Positions 8,915 through 18,575 of a stretch of DNA of 64,000 bases are shown here, piece after piece; the stretch's first letter is position 1; each line of letters begins with the position of its first letter. The position numbers were made by a program, and so were the translations under genes. The notes beneath the pieces are model-generated. The model ran no database searches, was not told the origin of the DNA, and was given only the letters and a program-made list of their open reading frames with translations. The stretch comes from Hyphomicrobiales bacterium (GTDB taxonomy: Bacteria; Pseudomonadota; Alphaproteobacteria; Rhizobiales; Beijerinckiaceae), in assembly GCA_027483795.1 (NCBI GenBank), contig JAIXTT010000005.1, positions 1-64,000 on the forward strand. Direction: 5' to 3'.

Positions 8915-9945
8915 GGCGTGCGTCCCGCTTCCTCGTCCTCCGGCGCCTCGCTGCCCTCGCGATATCGGGCGACGCGCCCGGCGATCTCATAGGCCCCGAG
9001 CAGCGCCAGAGCGACCACGAAGGGCAGGAGATAATAGCAGAGGCGGAACAGCAGCAGCGCGCCGATCATGCTCTCGCGCGGCACCTGCGTGAAGGCGAGC
9101 AGCATCGTCGCTTCGAACACGCCGAGGCCGCCCGGCGAATGGCTCACGATCCCGAGGATGCAGGCGAAGGCGTAGACGGCCGCGAAGCTCGTGAAGGGAA
9201 TGCCGTGGCCGTCGGGCAGCAGGACATAGAGCACGCCCGCCGCGGCGAAGACGTCGAGCGTTCCCAGCGCGAGCTGTCCGAGGCTGACGGGCAGGGTCGG
9301 CAGCTGGATCAGCCAGCGCTGGATCCTGACCGCCCGGCGCTTCATCGCGACCCAAACCAGATAGAGCAGAATGCCGACGAGCAAGGCCGCCCCGATGAGC
9401 CGGTTCACCGTCGCGGGCAGGGCGTTGATGCGTCCCAATTCCTCCGGCCGCACGATCAGGCCCGTGCCGATCACGAGCCCCATGCCGAGCAGGAAGGTGA
9501 CCCCCGCGATCAAGGTGAGGCTCGCGACCTTGGCCGCCGAGAGGCCGCGGGGGGCGTAGATCCAGTAGCGGACGGTTCCGCCGGTCACCAGGGGGAAGCC
9601 GAGGGTGAAGGAGACGGCATAGCTCGTGAAGGAGGCGAGCGCCGTCGTGCGATAGGGGATGTCGGCTCTGAGCTGCCGCAGGGCGAGCGCGTCGTAGCCC
9701 GTGAGCAGGAGATAGCTCACCACCGTGCAGAGCAGCGCGAAGAGGAACTGCTCCGGCGAGACGGCGCGCAGCGCCGTCTTCACGTCCGCCACGCTCGCTT
9801 CGCGGATCAGCGTCCAGAGCACGGCCAGCGAAAGGCCGAACAGCACGACCCCGGCGATCGTGGCCCATTTCGAACCGCCGCCCCCCGACCGCGACGGCAT
9901 CAAACCGCGGTAACGCGCGTGCGTTCTTTCGGGGGCGACGTTCAT
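8911..9945 (-). CDS. YbhN/UPF0104-type membrane protein (lysylphosphatidylglycerol synthase TM domain family)
   Basis: A 344-residue protein with about eight predicted membrane segments, starting after a short basic leader (MPSRSGGGGSKWATIAGVVL). The pattern TALASFTSYAVSFTLGFPLV, GGTVRYWIYAPRGLSAAKVA and the late GIVSHSPGGLGVFEATML segment is typical of the flippase-like transmembrane domain shared by YbhN and the N-terminal part of MprF. The cytosolic aminoacyl-transferase domain of MprF is absent. The substrate is unknown; lipid or phospholipid translocation is a reasonable guess. ATG 9945 follows the glutathione transferase stop by 20 bases. Its own stop overlaps the kinase start. Confidence 0.75.
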   Translation of the reverse strand: MNVAPERTHARYRGLMPSRSGGGGSKWATIAGVVLFGLSLAVLWTLIREASVADVKTALRAVSPEQFLFALLCTVVSYLLLTGYDALALRQLRADIPYRTTALASFTSYAVSFTLGFPLVTGGTVRYWIYAPRGLSAAKVASLTLIAGVTFLLGMGLVIGTGLIVRPEELGRINALPATVNRLIGAALLVGILLYLVWVAMKRRAVRIQRWLIQLPTLPVSLGQLALGTLDVFAAAGVLYVLLPDGHGIPFTSFAAVYAFACILGIVSHSPGGLGVFEATMLLAFTQVPRESMIGALLLFRLCYYLLPFVVALALLGAYEIAGRVARYREGSEAPEDEEAGRTP

Positions 9946-9965
9946 GAGGGCTCCGTTGCTCGACC

Positions 9966-10574
9966 TCAGCCGTTGCGCGCCGCGGCGACCGCGGGCCGCG
10001 CCAAGGCCGCATCGAGCCAGGCGCGGACGCGCGGCGCCGCCGCGAACGCTTCCGGCGCGGGCACGGCGTAGGAATAGACCGCGGCGACATTGAGGTCGGC
10101 GACGGTGAAGCGGTCGCCGACGAGGAAATCCCTGTCGGCGAGATGCTTCTCGAGGATCGCGGTCGGCTTGCGCAGCGTGTCGATCGCCGCGATCGCGGCG
10201 GCTTCGTTCCGCTCCGCCTCGGGACGCAGGGCGCGATTGTAGAGGATCTGCAGCGCGTGGCTCTCGACCTCCGTCACGGCCCAGAAGCTCCACATGGTCA
10301 TCAGGCCGTCTTCGGCGAGATCCTTCGGGGCGAGCGGGCCGCCCCGCTTCTTCGCGAGGTAGAGCGTGATCGCCATCGATTCCCAGAGCACGAGGCCGTC
10401 GTCGTCGATCGCGGGGATGTGGCCGTTCGGATTGACCGCGAGAAAGGCGGGATCGTGCTGCTCGCCCTTGCGTTGGTCGACCGGAACGAGTTCGAAGGGG
10501 ATCCCCGCCTCATGGGCGAGCCAAAGCGGACGGAAGGCGCGGGAGCGCGGGACGCCGTAGATCTTGAGGGTCAT
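9966..10574 (-). CDS. Glutathione S-transferase family protein
   Basis: A 202-residue two-domain protein. The thioredoxin-like N-terminal domain begins MTLKIYGVPRSRAFRPLWLA, with a cis-proline region PNGHIPAIDDDGLVLWESMAI (the glutathione-binding E-S pair), followed by an all-helical C-terminal domain with the N-capping motif FLVGDRFTVADLNVAAVYSY. These fit cytosolic GSTs of the broad bacterial type. The likely catalytic Ser is in VPRSRAFRP, not a Tyr. The gene starts seven bases after the stop of the malonyl-CoA synthetase gene, so co-transcription is likely. Substrate cannot be told. Confidence 0.85.
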   Translation of the reverse strand: MTLKIYGVPRSRAFRPLWLAHEAGIPFELVPVDQRKGEQHDPAFLAVNPNGHIPAIDDDGLVLWESMAITLYLAKKRGGPLAPKDLAEDGLMTMWSFWAVTEVESHALQILYNRALRPEAERNEAAAIAAIDTLRKPTAILEKHLADRDFLVGDRFTVADLNVAAVYSYAVPAPEAFAAAPRVRAWLDAALARPAVAAARNG

Positions 10575-10581
10575 CGGTCGC

Positions 10582-12096
10582 TCAGGATTGAAAGAGGGAT
10601 TTGTAGGCGTCGCGCAGCACGTTCTTCTGCACCTTGCCCATGGTGTTGCGGGGGAGTTCGTCGACGACGAAGACGCGCTTCGGCTGCTTGAATTTGGCGA
10701 GCTTGCCCGACAGTTCGGTGACGATCCGCGCTTCGTCTACGGCGGCGCCCTTCTCGCGGACCAGCACGGCGACGACGCCCTCGCCGAAATCGGGATGCGG
10801 CACGCCGACGACGGCGCTCTCGATCACGCCGGGAACCGCGTCGATCTCCGTCTCGATCTCCTTCGGATAGACGTTGAAGCCGCCCGTGATGATCAGATCC
10901 TTGCCGCGGCCGACGATGTGGACGTAGCCGCGCGCGTCGACCTTGCCGAGGTCGCCCGTGATGAAGAAGCCGTCGGCGCGGAACTCCGAGGCGGTCTTCT
11001 CGGGCATGCGCCAATAGCCCTTGAAGACGTTCGGGCCCTTGACCTCGATCATGCCGATCTCGCCCTGCGGCAGGACCGCGCCGGTCTCGGGATCGGCGAT
11101 GCGCAGCGAGACGCCCGGCAGCGGCAGGCCGACCGTGCCCGGCACCCTGTCCCCGTCATAGGGGTTCGAGGTGTTCATGTTGGTCTCGGTCATGCCGTAG
11201 CGTTCGAGGATGGCGTGGCCCGTCTTCGCGCTCCAGTCGCGGTGCGTGTCGGCGAGAAGCGGGGCGGAGCCCGAGACGAAGAGGCGCATATGCGCGGTCG
11301 CTTCCGGCGTGAGGCCGGGATGCTGGAGCAGGCGCGTGTAGAAGGTCGGAACGCCCATCATCGTGGTGGCGCGCGGCATCAGCCGCATGACCTGATCCGC
11401 GTCGAATTTCGGCAGGAAGATCATCGAGGCGCCGGACAGAAGCACGACGTTGATCGCCACGAAGAGGCCGTGCGTGTGATAGATCGGCAGGGCGTGCAGC
11501 AGAACGTCGTCGGACGTGAAGCGCCAATGCGCGACGAGGGCGAGCGCGTTGGAGGCCAGATTGTCGTGGCTCAGCATCGCGCCCTTCGACCGCCCGGTCG
11601 TGCCGGAGGTGTAGAGGATCGCGGCGATGTCGTCCGGCCCGCGTTCGGCCGCGGGCACCGTGCCGACGGCGAGATCGGCGAGTTCGGCGAGCGAGCCTTC
11701 CCCGTTCGGGTCGAGCGTCTCGATGCGGGCGCCGACCGCGGACGCCGCCTCCCGCAGCGCCTCCCTGCGCCCGGGGTCGCAGACGAGGAGCTTCGGCTCC
11801 GCGTCGCCGACGAAATAGGCGATCTCGGCCGGCGTATAGGCCGTGTTGAGCGGCACGAAGATCACGCCCGCCCGGATCGCGCCGAGCTTCAAGGCGATCG
11901 CCTCGACGGACTTCTCGATCTGGATGCAGATCCGGTCGCCCGGGACGAGCCCCATGCCGGCCAGCACGGCGGCATGTCGCGCGGCGCGGTCGAGGACGTC
12001 GGAATAGGTGCGGCGCTCGCCAGAGGCGGTTTCCGCCAAGGTCCGGTCGGACCCGGGGACGCGGCCGAGAATCAGATCGAAGAGATGGTTCGGCAT
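10582..12096 (-). CDS. matB: Malonyl-CoA synthetase or close acyl-CoA synthetase
   Basis: A 504-residue AMP-forming acyl-CoA ligase. Motifs are ILYTSGTTGRSKGAMLSHDN (P-loop), the HALPIYHTHGLFVAIN stretch, RYGMTETNMNTSNPYDG (A5), GFFITGDLGKVDARGYVHIV (A7), GRGKDLIITGGFNVYPKEIE (A8) and the catalytic lysine in ELPRNTMGKVQKNVL. The histidine-rich IYHTHGLF and the RYGMTETNMNTSNPY region resemble MatB, which makes malonyl-CoA from malonate; no malonyl-CoA decarboxylase or malonate carrier is seen here, so the symbol is a best guess. ATG 12096 (MPNHLFDLILGR) is chosen over an upstream in-frame start because the extra 28 residues are basic and unlike the family. Confidence 0.78.
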   Translation of the reverse strand: MPNHLFDLILGRVPGSDRTLAETASGERRTYSDVLDRAARHAAVLAGMGLVPGDRICIQIEKSVEAIALKLGAIRAGVIFVPLNTAYTPAEIAYFVGDAEPKLLVCDPGRREALREAASAVGARIETLDPNGEGSLAELADLAVGTVPAAERGPDDIAAILYTSGTTGRSKGAMLSHDNLASNALALVAHWRFTSDDVLLHALPIYHTHGLFVAINVVLLSGASMIFLPKFDADQVMRLMPRATTMMGVPTFYTRLLQHPGLTPEATAHMRLFVSGSAPLLADTHRDWSAKTGHAILERYGMTETNMNTSNPYDGDRVPGTVGLPLPGVSLRIADPETGAVLPQGEIGMIEVKGPNVFKGYWRMPEKTASEFRADGFFITGDLGKVDARGYVHIVGRGKDLIITGGFNVYPKEIETEIDAVPGVIESAVVGVPHPDFGEGVVAVLVREKGAAVDEARIVTELSGKLAKFKQPKRVFVVDELPRNTMGKVQKNVLRDAYKSLFQS

Positions 12097-12382
12097 GGAC
12101 GGCTTCCGTCTTGGCGCGGTTCCTCCGCGTTCCGGACCGAACCGCGTCCGTTCGCGCTTCGGCCGGGGCGGAGAGAGCATCCGTCCGGGGCGGGCTTGTC
12201 AACCGAACATCGACCTTGACGCTCCGGAAAAATGATTGACGCTAGGGAAGGTACGCGGCCGGCAGATTTCCCCGGCAGGTTTCCCCGAACGGCGAACGCA
12301 GCGCCTTCCCCACCGTCTCGAACGTCGGAGTTCCCGCAGACATGGCCTCGGTTCGACGATCGTTTCACCCGGAGAACGCCGT
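12097..12382. promoter_or_regulatory. Divergent promoter region between matB and cysT with repeated motifs
   Basis: This 286-bp gap has no gene. It holds two copies of TTGACGCT 20 bases apart (12216-12223 and 12236-12243) and, just downstream, a tandem 13-mer: GGCAGATTTCCCC (12261-12273) followed directly by GGCAGGTTTCCCC (12274-12286), one mismatch. Repeats like these are usual for a regulator that binds on one face of the helix. No clear -10 is visible. Which gene they control is not known; the 13-mers are nearer to cysT. Confidence 0.4.
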
Positions 12383-13219
12383 TTGCGCCCGTCGCGAAGA
12401 AGGAGCGTGATCCCGGGCTTCGGCATCTCGGCGGGAATCACCCTGACGATGCTGGGGCTGATCGTGATGCTGCCGCTCGCGGCGCTCGTGCTGCGCGCCG
12501 GCGCCGCGGGCCCGGACGGCGTGCTGCGGCTCGCTCTCGAACCGCGCATCTTCGCCGCCTTGAAGACGAGCTTCGGCCTGTCGCTCGCCGCGGCGGCGCT
12601 GAACGGGATCTTCGGCGTGATCGTCGCCTGGGTGCTCGTCCGTTATTCCTTTCCGGGTCGTCGGCTCCTCGACGCGGCGGTCGACCTGCCCTTCGCGCTG
12701 CCCACGGCGGTCGCGGGCATCGCGCTGGCGGCGCTTCATGCGCCGAACGGCTGGATCGGTTCGCTCTTCGTCCCTTACGGGATCAAGATCGCCTACACGC
12801 CGCTCGGCATCTTCATCGCTCTGGTCTTCGTCGGCCTGCCCTTCGTGGTGCGGACCGTCCAGCCCGTGCTCGCGGAAGCCGAACAGGAGATCGAGGAGGC
12901 CGCCGCGACGCTGGGCGCCGGGCGCGTCCGGACCATCTTCACGGTGCTTCTGCCGCCCCTGATCCCCGCGATCCTCACGGGCGTCGCGATGTCCTTCGCC
13001 CGCGGCGTGGGGGAATACGGTTCGGTCATCTTCATCGCGGGCAACATTCCCTTCGTCTCGGAGATCGCGCCGCTGCTGATCGTCGTGAAGCTCGAAGAGC
13101 ATGATGATGCCGGGGCCACCGCGATCGCGCTGACCATGCTCGCGGTCTCCTTCCTGATCCTGCTGGCGCTCAACGCCCTCGGATCATGGACGCGCCGGAG
13201 ATACGGCCATGTCCGCTGA
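12383..13219 (+). CDS. cysT: Sulfate/thiosulfate ABC permease CysT
   Basis: A 278-residue inner-membrane permease of the sulfate importer, equal in length to E. coli CysU. It has six predicted membrane segments, with VIPGFGISAGITLTMLGLIV first, the DLPFALPTAVAGIALAALHA segment, and the EAA cytoplasmic loop EQEIEEAAATLGAGRVRTIF that contacts the ATPase. The start is uncertain: TTG 12383 has GGAGAA (12371-12376) seven bases ahead and gives the usual length; the frame is open back to ATG 12236, but those residues are arginine-rich and not family-like. GTG 12407 is a further choice. The gene overlaps cysW by 11 bases. Confidence 0.88.
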   Translation: MRPSRRRSVIPGFGISAGITLTMLGLIVMLPLAALVLRAGAAGPDGVLRLALEPRIFAALKTSFGLSLAAAALNGIFGVIVAWVLVRYSFPGRRLLDAAVDLPFALPTAVAGIALAALHAPNGWIGSLFVPYGIKIAYTPLGIFIALVFVGLPFVVRTVQPVLAEAEQEIEEAAATLGAGRVRTIFTVLLPPLIPAILTGVAMSFARGVGEYGSVIFIAGNIPFVSEIAPLLIVVKLEEHDDAGATAIALTMLAVSFLILLALNALGSWTRRRYGHVR

Positions 13220-14087
13220 ACGGCCGCAGGCTTCGGCGGCCGTCCGTTCCCGGCCCGCCACGGAGGATCCGCCCGCGCTGAAGGGCTTGCTGATCGCGCT
13301 CGCCGTCTTCTTCCTCGCTTCGTTCCTCGTGCTGCCGCTCGTCGTCGTCTTCGTCGAAGCCTTCCGGAAAGGGGCGGAGGGCTATCTGGCCGCGCTTCGC
13401 GAGGAGGACGCTCTGGCGGCGATCCGCCTCACGCTGACGGTCGCGGCGATCGCGGTTCCGGTGAACGTCGTCTTCGGCATCGCGGCCGCCTGGTGCATCG
13501 CGAAATACGAGTTCAAGGGGAAGAGCTTCCTCGTGAGCCTGATCGACCTGCCCTTTTCGGTGTCCCCGGTCGTGGCGGGCCTGGTCTACGTCCTTCTGTT
13601 CGGCGCGCATGGCCTGCTCGGCCCGACGGTTCGATCCTGGGGATGGGAGATCGTCTTCGCCGTGCCCGGCATCGTGCTCGCGACCGTCTTCGTCACGCTG
13701 CCCTTCGTCGCGCGCGAACTGATCCCGCTGATGGAGGAGCAGGGGACGACCGACGAGGAGGCGGCGCTGTCGCTGGGTGCGGGCGGACTGAAGACGTTTC
13801 TCCGCGTCACGCTCCCCAACATCAAATGGGGCCTGCTCTACGGCGTGCTGTTGTGCAATGCGCGGGCGATGGGCGAGTTCGGCGCGGTCTCGGTGATCTC
13901 GGGCCATATCCGCGGCCTCACCAACACCATGCCGCTGCAGGTGGAGGTGCTCTACAACGAATATGACGCGGTCGGCGCCTTCACGATCGCGTCGCTGCTG
14001 GCGCTTCTCGCTCTCGTCACTCTCGCGCTCAAGGCCCTTCTCGAATGGCGCTACGCCGACGAGATCGCCGGCACGCATCGCCGTTGA
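13209..14087 (+). CDS. cysW: Sulfate/thiosulfate ABC permease CysW
   Basis: The second permease, 292 residues, with six membrane segments starting KGLLIALAVFFLASFLVLPL. The segment SLIDLPFSVSPVVAGLVYVL and the EAA loop EEAALSLGAGGLKTFLRVTL are diagnostic, as is the late CNARAMGEFGAVSVISGHIR. It starts within the end of cysT, so translation is probably coupled, and ends 9 bases before cysA. Together with CysT it forms the channel for sulfate. No Sbp or CysP binding-protein gene is adjacent. Confidence 0.93.
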   Translation: MSAERPQASAAVRSRPATEDPPALKGLLIALAVFFLASFLVLPLVVVFVEAFRKGAEGYLAALREEDALAAIRLTLTVAAIAVPVNVVFGIAAAWCIAKYEFKGKSFLVSLIDLPFSVSPVVAGLVYVLLFGAHGLLGPTVRSWGWEIVFAVPGIVLATVFVTLPFVARELIPLMEEQGTTDEEAALSLGAGGLKTFLRVTLPNIKWGLLYGVLLCNARAMGEFGAVSVISGHIRGLTNTMPLQVEVLYNEYDAVGAFTIASLLALLALVTLALKALLEWRYADEIAGTHRR

Positions 14088-14096
14088 GGGTTTCCG

Positions 14097-15137
14097 ATGG
14101 ACATCCGCATCCGCAACATCGTCAAGGATTTCGGCCGGACCGCCGCCCTCGAAGGCGTGTCGCTGGACATCGCCTCGGGCGAACTCGTCGCGCTTCTCGG
14201 TCCTTCCGGGTCCGGCAAGACGACGCTGCTCCGGATCATCGCGGGCCTCGACGTTCCGAACGGCGGGCAGGTCTTCTTCGGCGACGAGGACGCGTCGCAT
14301 ACGCCCGTGCAGCACCGGAAGGTCGGCTTCGTCTTCCAGCAATACGCCCTGTTCAGGCACATGACCGTGCTCGAGAACATCGGCTTCGGTCTGAAGGTGC
14401 GGGACGGCGCCACGCGGCCGTCCGCGGCCGAGATCCGGCGGCGAAGCCTCGAACTGCTCGATCTCGTCCAGTTGCAGGGACTGGAGCGGCGCTATCCCGG
14501 CCAATTGTCCGGCGGCCAGCGCCAACGCGTGGCGCTCGCCCGCGCGCTCGCGGTCGAACCGCGCGTCCTGCTGCTCGACGAGCCCTTCGGCGCTCTCGAC
14601 GCCAAGGTGCGCAAGGATCTGCGCCGATGGCTGCGGGCGATCCATGAGCGCACCGGCCACACCACCGTCTTCGTGACGCATGACCAGGACGAGGCGCTGG
14701 AACTCGCCGACCGGGTCGCGGTGCTGAACAAGGGCCGGATCGAGCAGGTCGGCACGCCCGACGCGATCTATGACCGCCCCGAGACGCCCTTCGTCTTCCG
14801 CTTCATCGGCGAAAGCCATGCGGTTTCCGTGCAGGTGCGGGAGGGCAAGGTCTGGCTCGCCGGGCAGCCGATCCTGATGGCGGCGGGCGGGATCGCGGAG
14901 GGTCCCGCGGAGCTGCATCTTCGCCCGCAGGACGTCGAATTCGCGGCCCATGCGGCGGACGCGCTGCCGGCCCGCATCCTGTCGGTGAGACGGAGCGGTC
15001 CGACCCGGCGCGCCGAGATCCGTCTGTCGGACGTCGAAGCGGTGTTCGAGATCGATGCGCCCGCGGCGCTCACGGTCCGGCCCGGCGAGGAGCGGCCCGT
15101 CCGCATCCTGCGCGGAAGGGTGTTCCCTGCCGCATGA
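14097..15137 (+). CDS. cysA: Sulfate/thiosulfate ABC transporter ATP-binding protein CysA
   Basis: The 346-residue ATPase of the sulfate importer. It shows Walker A ([20 protein letters not shown]), a Q loop ([20 protein letters not shown]), the signature [15 protein letters not shown], Walker B with catalytic Glu ([20 protein letters not shown]), and the switch His in [20 protein letters not shown]. After about residue 235 comes the TOBE-like regulatory domain. Its stop TGA (15135-15137) faces the ubiB stop across a small inverted repeat (TGACG-CC-CGTCA, 15135-15146). Confidence 0.94.
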   Translation: MDIRIRNIVKDFGRTAALEGVSLDIASGELVALLGPSGSGKTTLLRIIAGLDVPNGGQVFFGDEDASHTPVQHRKVGFVFQQYALFRHMTVLENIGFGLKVRDGATRPSAAEIRRRSLELLDLVQLQGLERRYPGQLSGGQRQRVALARALAVEPRVLLLDEPFGALDAKVRKDLRRWLRAIHERTGHTTVFVTHDQDEALELADRVAVLNKGRIEQVGTPDAIYDRPETPFVFRFIGESHAVSVQVREGKVWLAGQPILMAAGGIAEGPAELHLRPQDVEFAAHAADALPARILSVRRSGPTRRAEIRLSDVEAVFEIDAPAALTVRPGEERPVRILRGRVFPAA

Positions 15138-15143
15138 CGCCCG

Positions 15144-16703
15144 TCAGAGCGTGACGGCGATATAGGCGAGAAGGCCCGCGATCACCCAGAGCGCCGCATG
15201 GGTCCAACGGCGCGCATGCGCCTCGGCCCGGCCGATCGCGGCGGCGCTGCGCGGATCGAGCAGGAAGCCGTTCCGGGTGGCGGTTTCGAGCCGGTCGGCC
15301 ACCGTATTCGCCCGGGAGACCAGTTCCGGCAGCGTCCCGAAGATGCCCGCGAGCGAAAGCGCGCCGCGGCCCGCCTCCTCGATGCGGCCGACGGGTCCGA
15401 GATTGCGCTCGATCCATTCGCGGACGACGGGCTCGGCGGTCGACCACATGTCGAGTTGCGGATCGAGCGAACGGCCGACGCCCTCGACCACGACCATGGT
15501 CTTCTGCAGCATCACGAGTTCGGTGCGGGTCTGCATGTCGAAGAGCCCGGTCACCTCGAAAAGGAGAGTGAGCAGCTTCGCCATGGAGATTTCGTCGGCC
15601 CGGCGCTTGTGGATCGGCTCGCCGATGGCGCGGATCGCCTGTGCGAATTCGTCGACGGCGTGGATGCGCGGCACGTAGCCCGCCTCGAAATGCACTTCGG
15701 CGACGCGACGATAGTCGCGGGTGATGAAGCCCAGCAGGATCTCGGCGAGGAAACGGCGTTCCTTGATCCCGAGCCGGCCCATGATGCCGAAATCGACCGC
15801 GCAGAGCCGGCCTTCCGTATCCACGAAGAGATTGCCGGGATGCATGTCGGCATGGAAGAAGCCGTCGCGCAGCGCGTGGCGCAGGAAGGACTGGATGACC
15901 GTGCGCCCGAGCGCGACGCGGTCGTGACCCGCGGCCTCGATGGCGGCGATGTCGTTGAGCGGGATGCCGTCGATCCATTCCAGGGTGAGGACTTCGCGGC
16001 CCGTCCTGTCCCAATCGACGGTCGGCACGCGGAAATCGGGATCGCCCTCGGTGTTCTGCGCCATTTCGGAGAGGGCCGCGGCTTCGAGCCGGAGATCCAT
16101 CTCCATCGTGACGGAGCGGGCGAGCGTCTCGACCACGCCGACGAAGCGCAGGCGGCGCGCTTCCGGCGACAGTCTTTCGAGCGTGGCGGCCGCGAAGGCC
16201 ATGGAGTCGAGATCGCGCTTGAACCGTGCGCGGACGCCCGGCCGCAGCACCTTGACGGCGACGATGCGCCCGTCGGGCGTGGTCGCGCGATGCACCTGTG
16301 CGATCGAGGCGGCGGCGACGGGCTTCCCGAGTTCGGCGAAGACGTCCGAGACGGGCTTCTGGAAGGCTTCCTCGATCGAGGCGACGGCGGCGGCCATGGG
16401 GAAGGGCGGGAGCCGGTCCTGCAGCTTTTCGAGGTCGCGGGCGACGCGGACGCCGACCACGTCGGGCCGGGTCGCGAGGAACTGGCCGAATTTGACGTAG
16501 CTCGGGCCGAGCCGGGTCATGGCGGCGGCCAGCCCTGCGCCGCCCTCGGCCGCCCCCCGCTTCTCGATCAGGCGGACGAAGCGGAGCAGCGTCGCGGCCA
16601 GCGGCGGCAGATCGGCCGGATTGGCGATCGCGAACGCGCCTTCGCGGGCGAGCACGAAGCCGACGCGGGCGAGGCGGAAGAGGGACGAAACGGAAAAGGT
16701 CAC
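15144..16703 (-). CDS. ubiB: UbiB family protein kinase-like protein
   Basis: A 519-residue member of the ABC1/ADCK/UbiB family, needed for ubiquinone synthesis; members have an atypical kinase fold with ATPase activity. The diagnostic KxGQ motif is in [20 protein letters not shown], the alanine-rich loop in [20 protein letters not shown], the invariant Lys in [13 protein letters not shown], the catalytic loop in [20 protein letters not shown] with DFG next. Two hydrophobic segments at the C-terminus (about residues 495-519) anchor it in the membrane. The start is GTG 16703, 19 bases after the ubiE stop, so it is the second gene of a ubiE-ubiB operon. Confidence 0.93.
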   Translation of the reverse strand: MTFSVSSLFRLARVGFVLAREGAFAIANPADLPPLAATLLRFVRLIEKRGAAEGGAGLAAAMTRLGPSYVKFGQFLATRPDVVGVRVARDLEKLQDRLPPFPMAAAVASIEEAFQKPVSDVFAELGKPVAAASIAQVHRATTPDGRIVAVKVLRPGVRARFKRDLDSMAFAAATLERLSPEARRLRFVGVVETLARSVTMEMDLRLEAAALSEMAQNTEGDPDFRVPTVDWDRTGREVLTLEWIDGIPLNDIAAIEAAGHDRVALGRTVIQSFLRHALRDGFFHADMHPGNLFVDTEGRLCAVDFGIMGRLGIKERRFLAEILLGFITRDYRRVAEVHFEAGYVPRIHAVDEFAQAIRAIGEPIHKRRADEISMAKLLTLLFEVTGLFDMQTRTELVMLQKTMVVVEGVGRSLDPQLDMWSTAEPVVREWIERNLGPVGRIEEAGRGALSLAGIFGTLPELVSRANTVADRLETATRNGFLLDPRSAAAIGRAEAHARRWTHAALWVIAGLLAYIAVTL

Positions 16704-16722
16704 GATGCGCTCGCCGTCCCGC

Positions 16723-17514
16723 TCAGAGCTTCCAGCCCGAATGGAGCCGGACGATGCCGCCCGTCATCGGACGACGCGTCACGCGGCGGAAGCCCGCATC
16801 CTCGATCATCGCCGCGAAGGCCGCGGGGGTCGGGAATTTGCGGATCGATTCCACGAGATAGCGATAGGGCTCGGCGTCGCCCGCCACCGCGCGGCCCATC
16901 AGCGGGACCACGTTGAAGGAATAGGCGTCGTAGACCTTGTCGAAGACGGGCACGTCGGCCTGGGAGAATTCGAGCACGAGGATGCGTCCGCCGCGCTTCA
17001 GAACGCGGAAGGCTTCGTCGAGCGCGGACTGGATCCGCGGCACGTTCCGGATGCCGAAGGCGATCGTATAGGCGTCGAAGGTCGCGTCGGGCAGCGGCAG
17101 ACTCTCGGCATTGCCCTGCACGAATTCGATGCGGTCGCGGAAGGGTGCGGGCGTGCGGTCGCGACCGACGGCGAGCATGTCGCCGTTGATGTCGAGCACG
17201 GTGGCTTCGGCTTGGTCCCCCGCCGCTTCGAGCACGCGGAAGGCGATGTCGCCCGTGCCGCCCGCGACGTCGAGGAGACGGAAGGGCCGGGTCTTCGGCG
17301 GGCGCAGCGTCGAGACGAGCGCGTTCTTCCAGACGCGGTGGAGGCCCGCCGACATGAAGTCGTTCATGACGTCGTAGCGCTTCGCCACCTTATGGAAGAC
17401 GTCGTCGACGAGATCCTGCTTCTCGTCGAGCCGTACGGTCGAGAAACCGAAATGGGTCTCGTCCGTCGGGATGTCTTCGTGCCGCCCGCCGCTCGCCAAG
17501 TCTCGCCTCGCCAT
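16723..17514 (-). CDS. ubiE: Ubiquinone/menaquinone C-methyltransferase UbiE
   Basis: A 263-residue class I SAM-dependent methyltransferase that methylates the quinone ring. It reads [20 protein letters not shown] near the N-terminus, then [20 protein letters not shown], the SAM site [14 protein letters not shown], the motif [20 protein letters not shown] with [13 protein letters not shown], and [20 protein letters not shown], all typical of UbiE. ATG 17514 ([19 protein letters not shown]) is preferred over a start 33 bases upstream. The gene is divergent from mutM with a 90-bp gap, a standard Rhizobiales arrangement. Confidence 0.95.
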   Translation of the reverse strand: MARRDLASGGRHEDIPTDETHFGFSTVRLDEKQDLVDDVFHKVAKRYDVMNDFMSAGLHRVWKNALVSTLRPPKTRPFRLLDVAGGTGDIAFRVLEAAGDQAEATVLDINGDMLAVGRDRTPAPFRDRIEFVQGNAESLPLPDATFDAYTIAFGIRNVPRIQSALDEAFRVLKRGGRILVLEFSQADVPVFDKVYDAYSFNVVPLMGRAVAGDAEPYRYLVESIRKFPTPAAFAAMIEDAGFRRVTRRPMTGGIVRLHSGWKL

Positions 17515-17604
17515 CTCTCGCCTTCCGTGCCGATGCGGGCGGACCATAGCGCTTCGCGCCGCGAACCGCTATGTCCGCGCGGAAACGCAGGACGAAGTGC
17601 CGCC

Positions 17605-18489
17605 ATGCCCGAATTGCCGGAGGTCGAAACGGTCAGACGCGGTCTCGAGCCCGCCATGGCGGGAGCGACGCTGCTGCGCGTGGAGCAGAGGCGGAAGGAT
17701 CTGCGCTTTCCCTTTCCCGATCGCTTCGTCGAGCGGTTGACGGGCCGCACGGTCACGGCGCTGGGGCGGCGCGCGAAATATCTTCTGGCCGATCTCGATT
17801 CCGGCGAGGTGCTGGTGATGCATCTCGGCATGACCGGGCGCTTCACGGTGGAGACGCCCGAGGGCGAGGCGTCCGCGCCGGGCGAGTTCCACCATGCCGC
17901 GGGCGGGGCCGGGACGCATGACCATGTCGTGTTCCACCTCTCGGGCGGGCATCGGATCACCTACAACGATGCGCGGCGCTTCGGATTCATGACGTTGGTC
18001 GAGCGCGCCACGCTCGAGGAGCATGCGCTGTTCCGGCATGTCGGCATCGAGCCGCTCGGCAATGAACTCGACGGCGCGACGCTGGCCCGGCTCTTCGCCG
18101 GGCGATCCGCGCCGCTGAAGGCGGCGCTGCTCGATCAGCGGCTCGTGGCGGGGCTGGGCAACATCTATGTCTGCGAAGCGCTCCACCGGGCGGGCCTGTC
18201 GCCGAACCGAGCCGCGGGCACGCTCGCCAAGAAGGACGGCGGACCGACCGCGCGGGCGGAAACGCTCGCCCGCGTGATCCGCGAGGTGCTGGAGGAGGCG
18301 GTGGCGGCGGGCGGCTCGACGCTGCGCGACTATGCGCATACCGACGGCTCGCTCGGCTATTTCCAGCACGCCTTCCGCGCCTATGGCCGCGAGGCGGAGC
18401 CCTGCACGAAGCCGGGCTGCCGGGGCGTGATCCGGCGGATCGTGCAGTCGGGGCGTTCGACCTTCTTTTGCGGGGAGTGCCAGAGGTAG
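17605..18489 (+). CDS. mutM: Formamidopyrimidine-DNA glycosylase
   Basis: A 294-residue bifunctional DNA glycosylase/AP lyase that removes 8-oxoguanine and formamidopyrimidines. The mature N-terminus is the catalytic [15 protein letters not shown] with Pro2 and Glu3. The conserved Lys is in [17 protein letters not shown], the H2TH region in [20 protein letters not shown], and the C-terminal zinc finger is a C-x4-C-x16-C-x2-C ending [11 protein letters not shown] 17605 puts Pro at position 2, which the chemistry requires, so the longer upstream frame is excluded. It is divergent from ubiE and precedes an enoyl-CoA hydratase gene. Confidence 0.96.
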   Translation: MPELPEVETVRRGLEPAMAGATLLRVEQRRKDLRFPFPDRFVERLTGRTVTALGRRAKYLLADLDSGEVLVMHLGMTGRFTVETPEGEASAPGEFHHAAGGAGTHDHVVFHLSGGHRITYNDARRFGFMTLVERATLEEHALFRHVGIEPLGNELDGATLARLFAGRSAPLKAALLDQRLVAGLGNIYVCEALHRAGLSPNRAAGTLAKKDGGPTARAETLARVIREVLEEAVAAGGSTLRDYAHTDGSLGYFQHAFRAYGREAEPCTKPGCRGVIRRIVQSGRSTFFCGECQR

Positions 18490-18575
18490 GGTTTTCGCGT
18501 GTCCGCGTCGCGCGTTGATCCGCGGCTCCGCCTCCGATAGCTCTTGAGCCGGGAAGGCGAGGGAGGAGACGCGCC

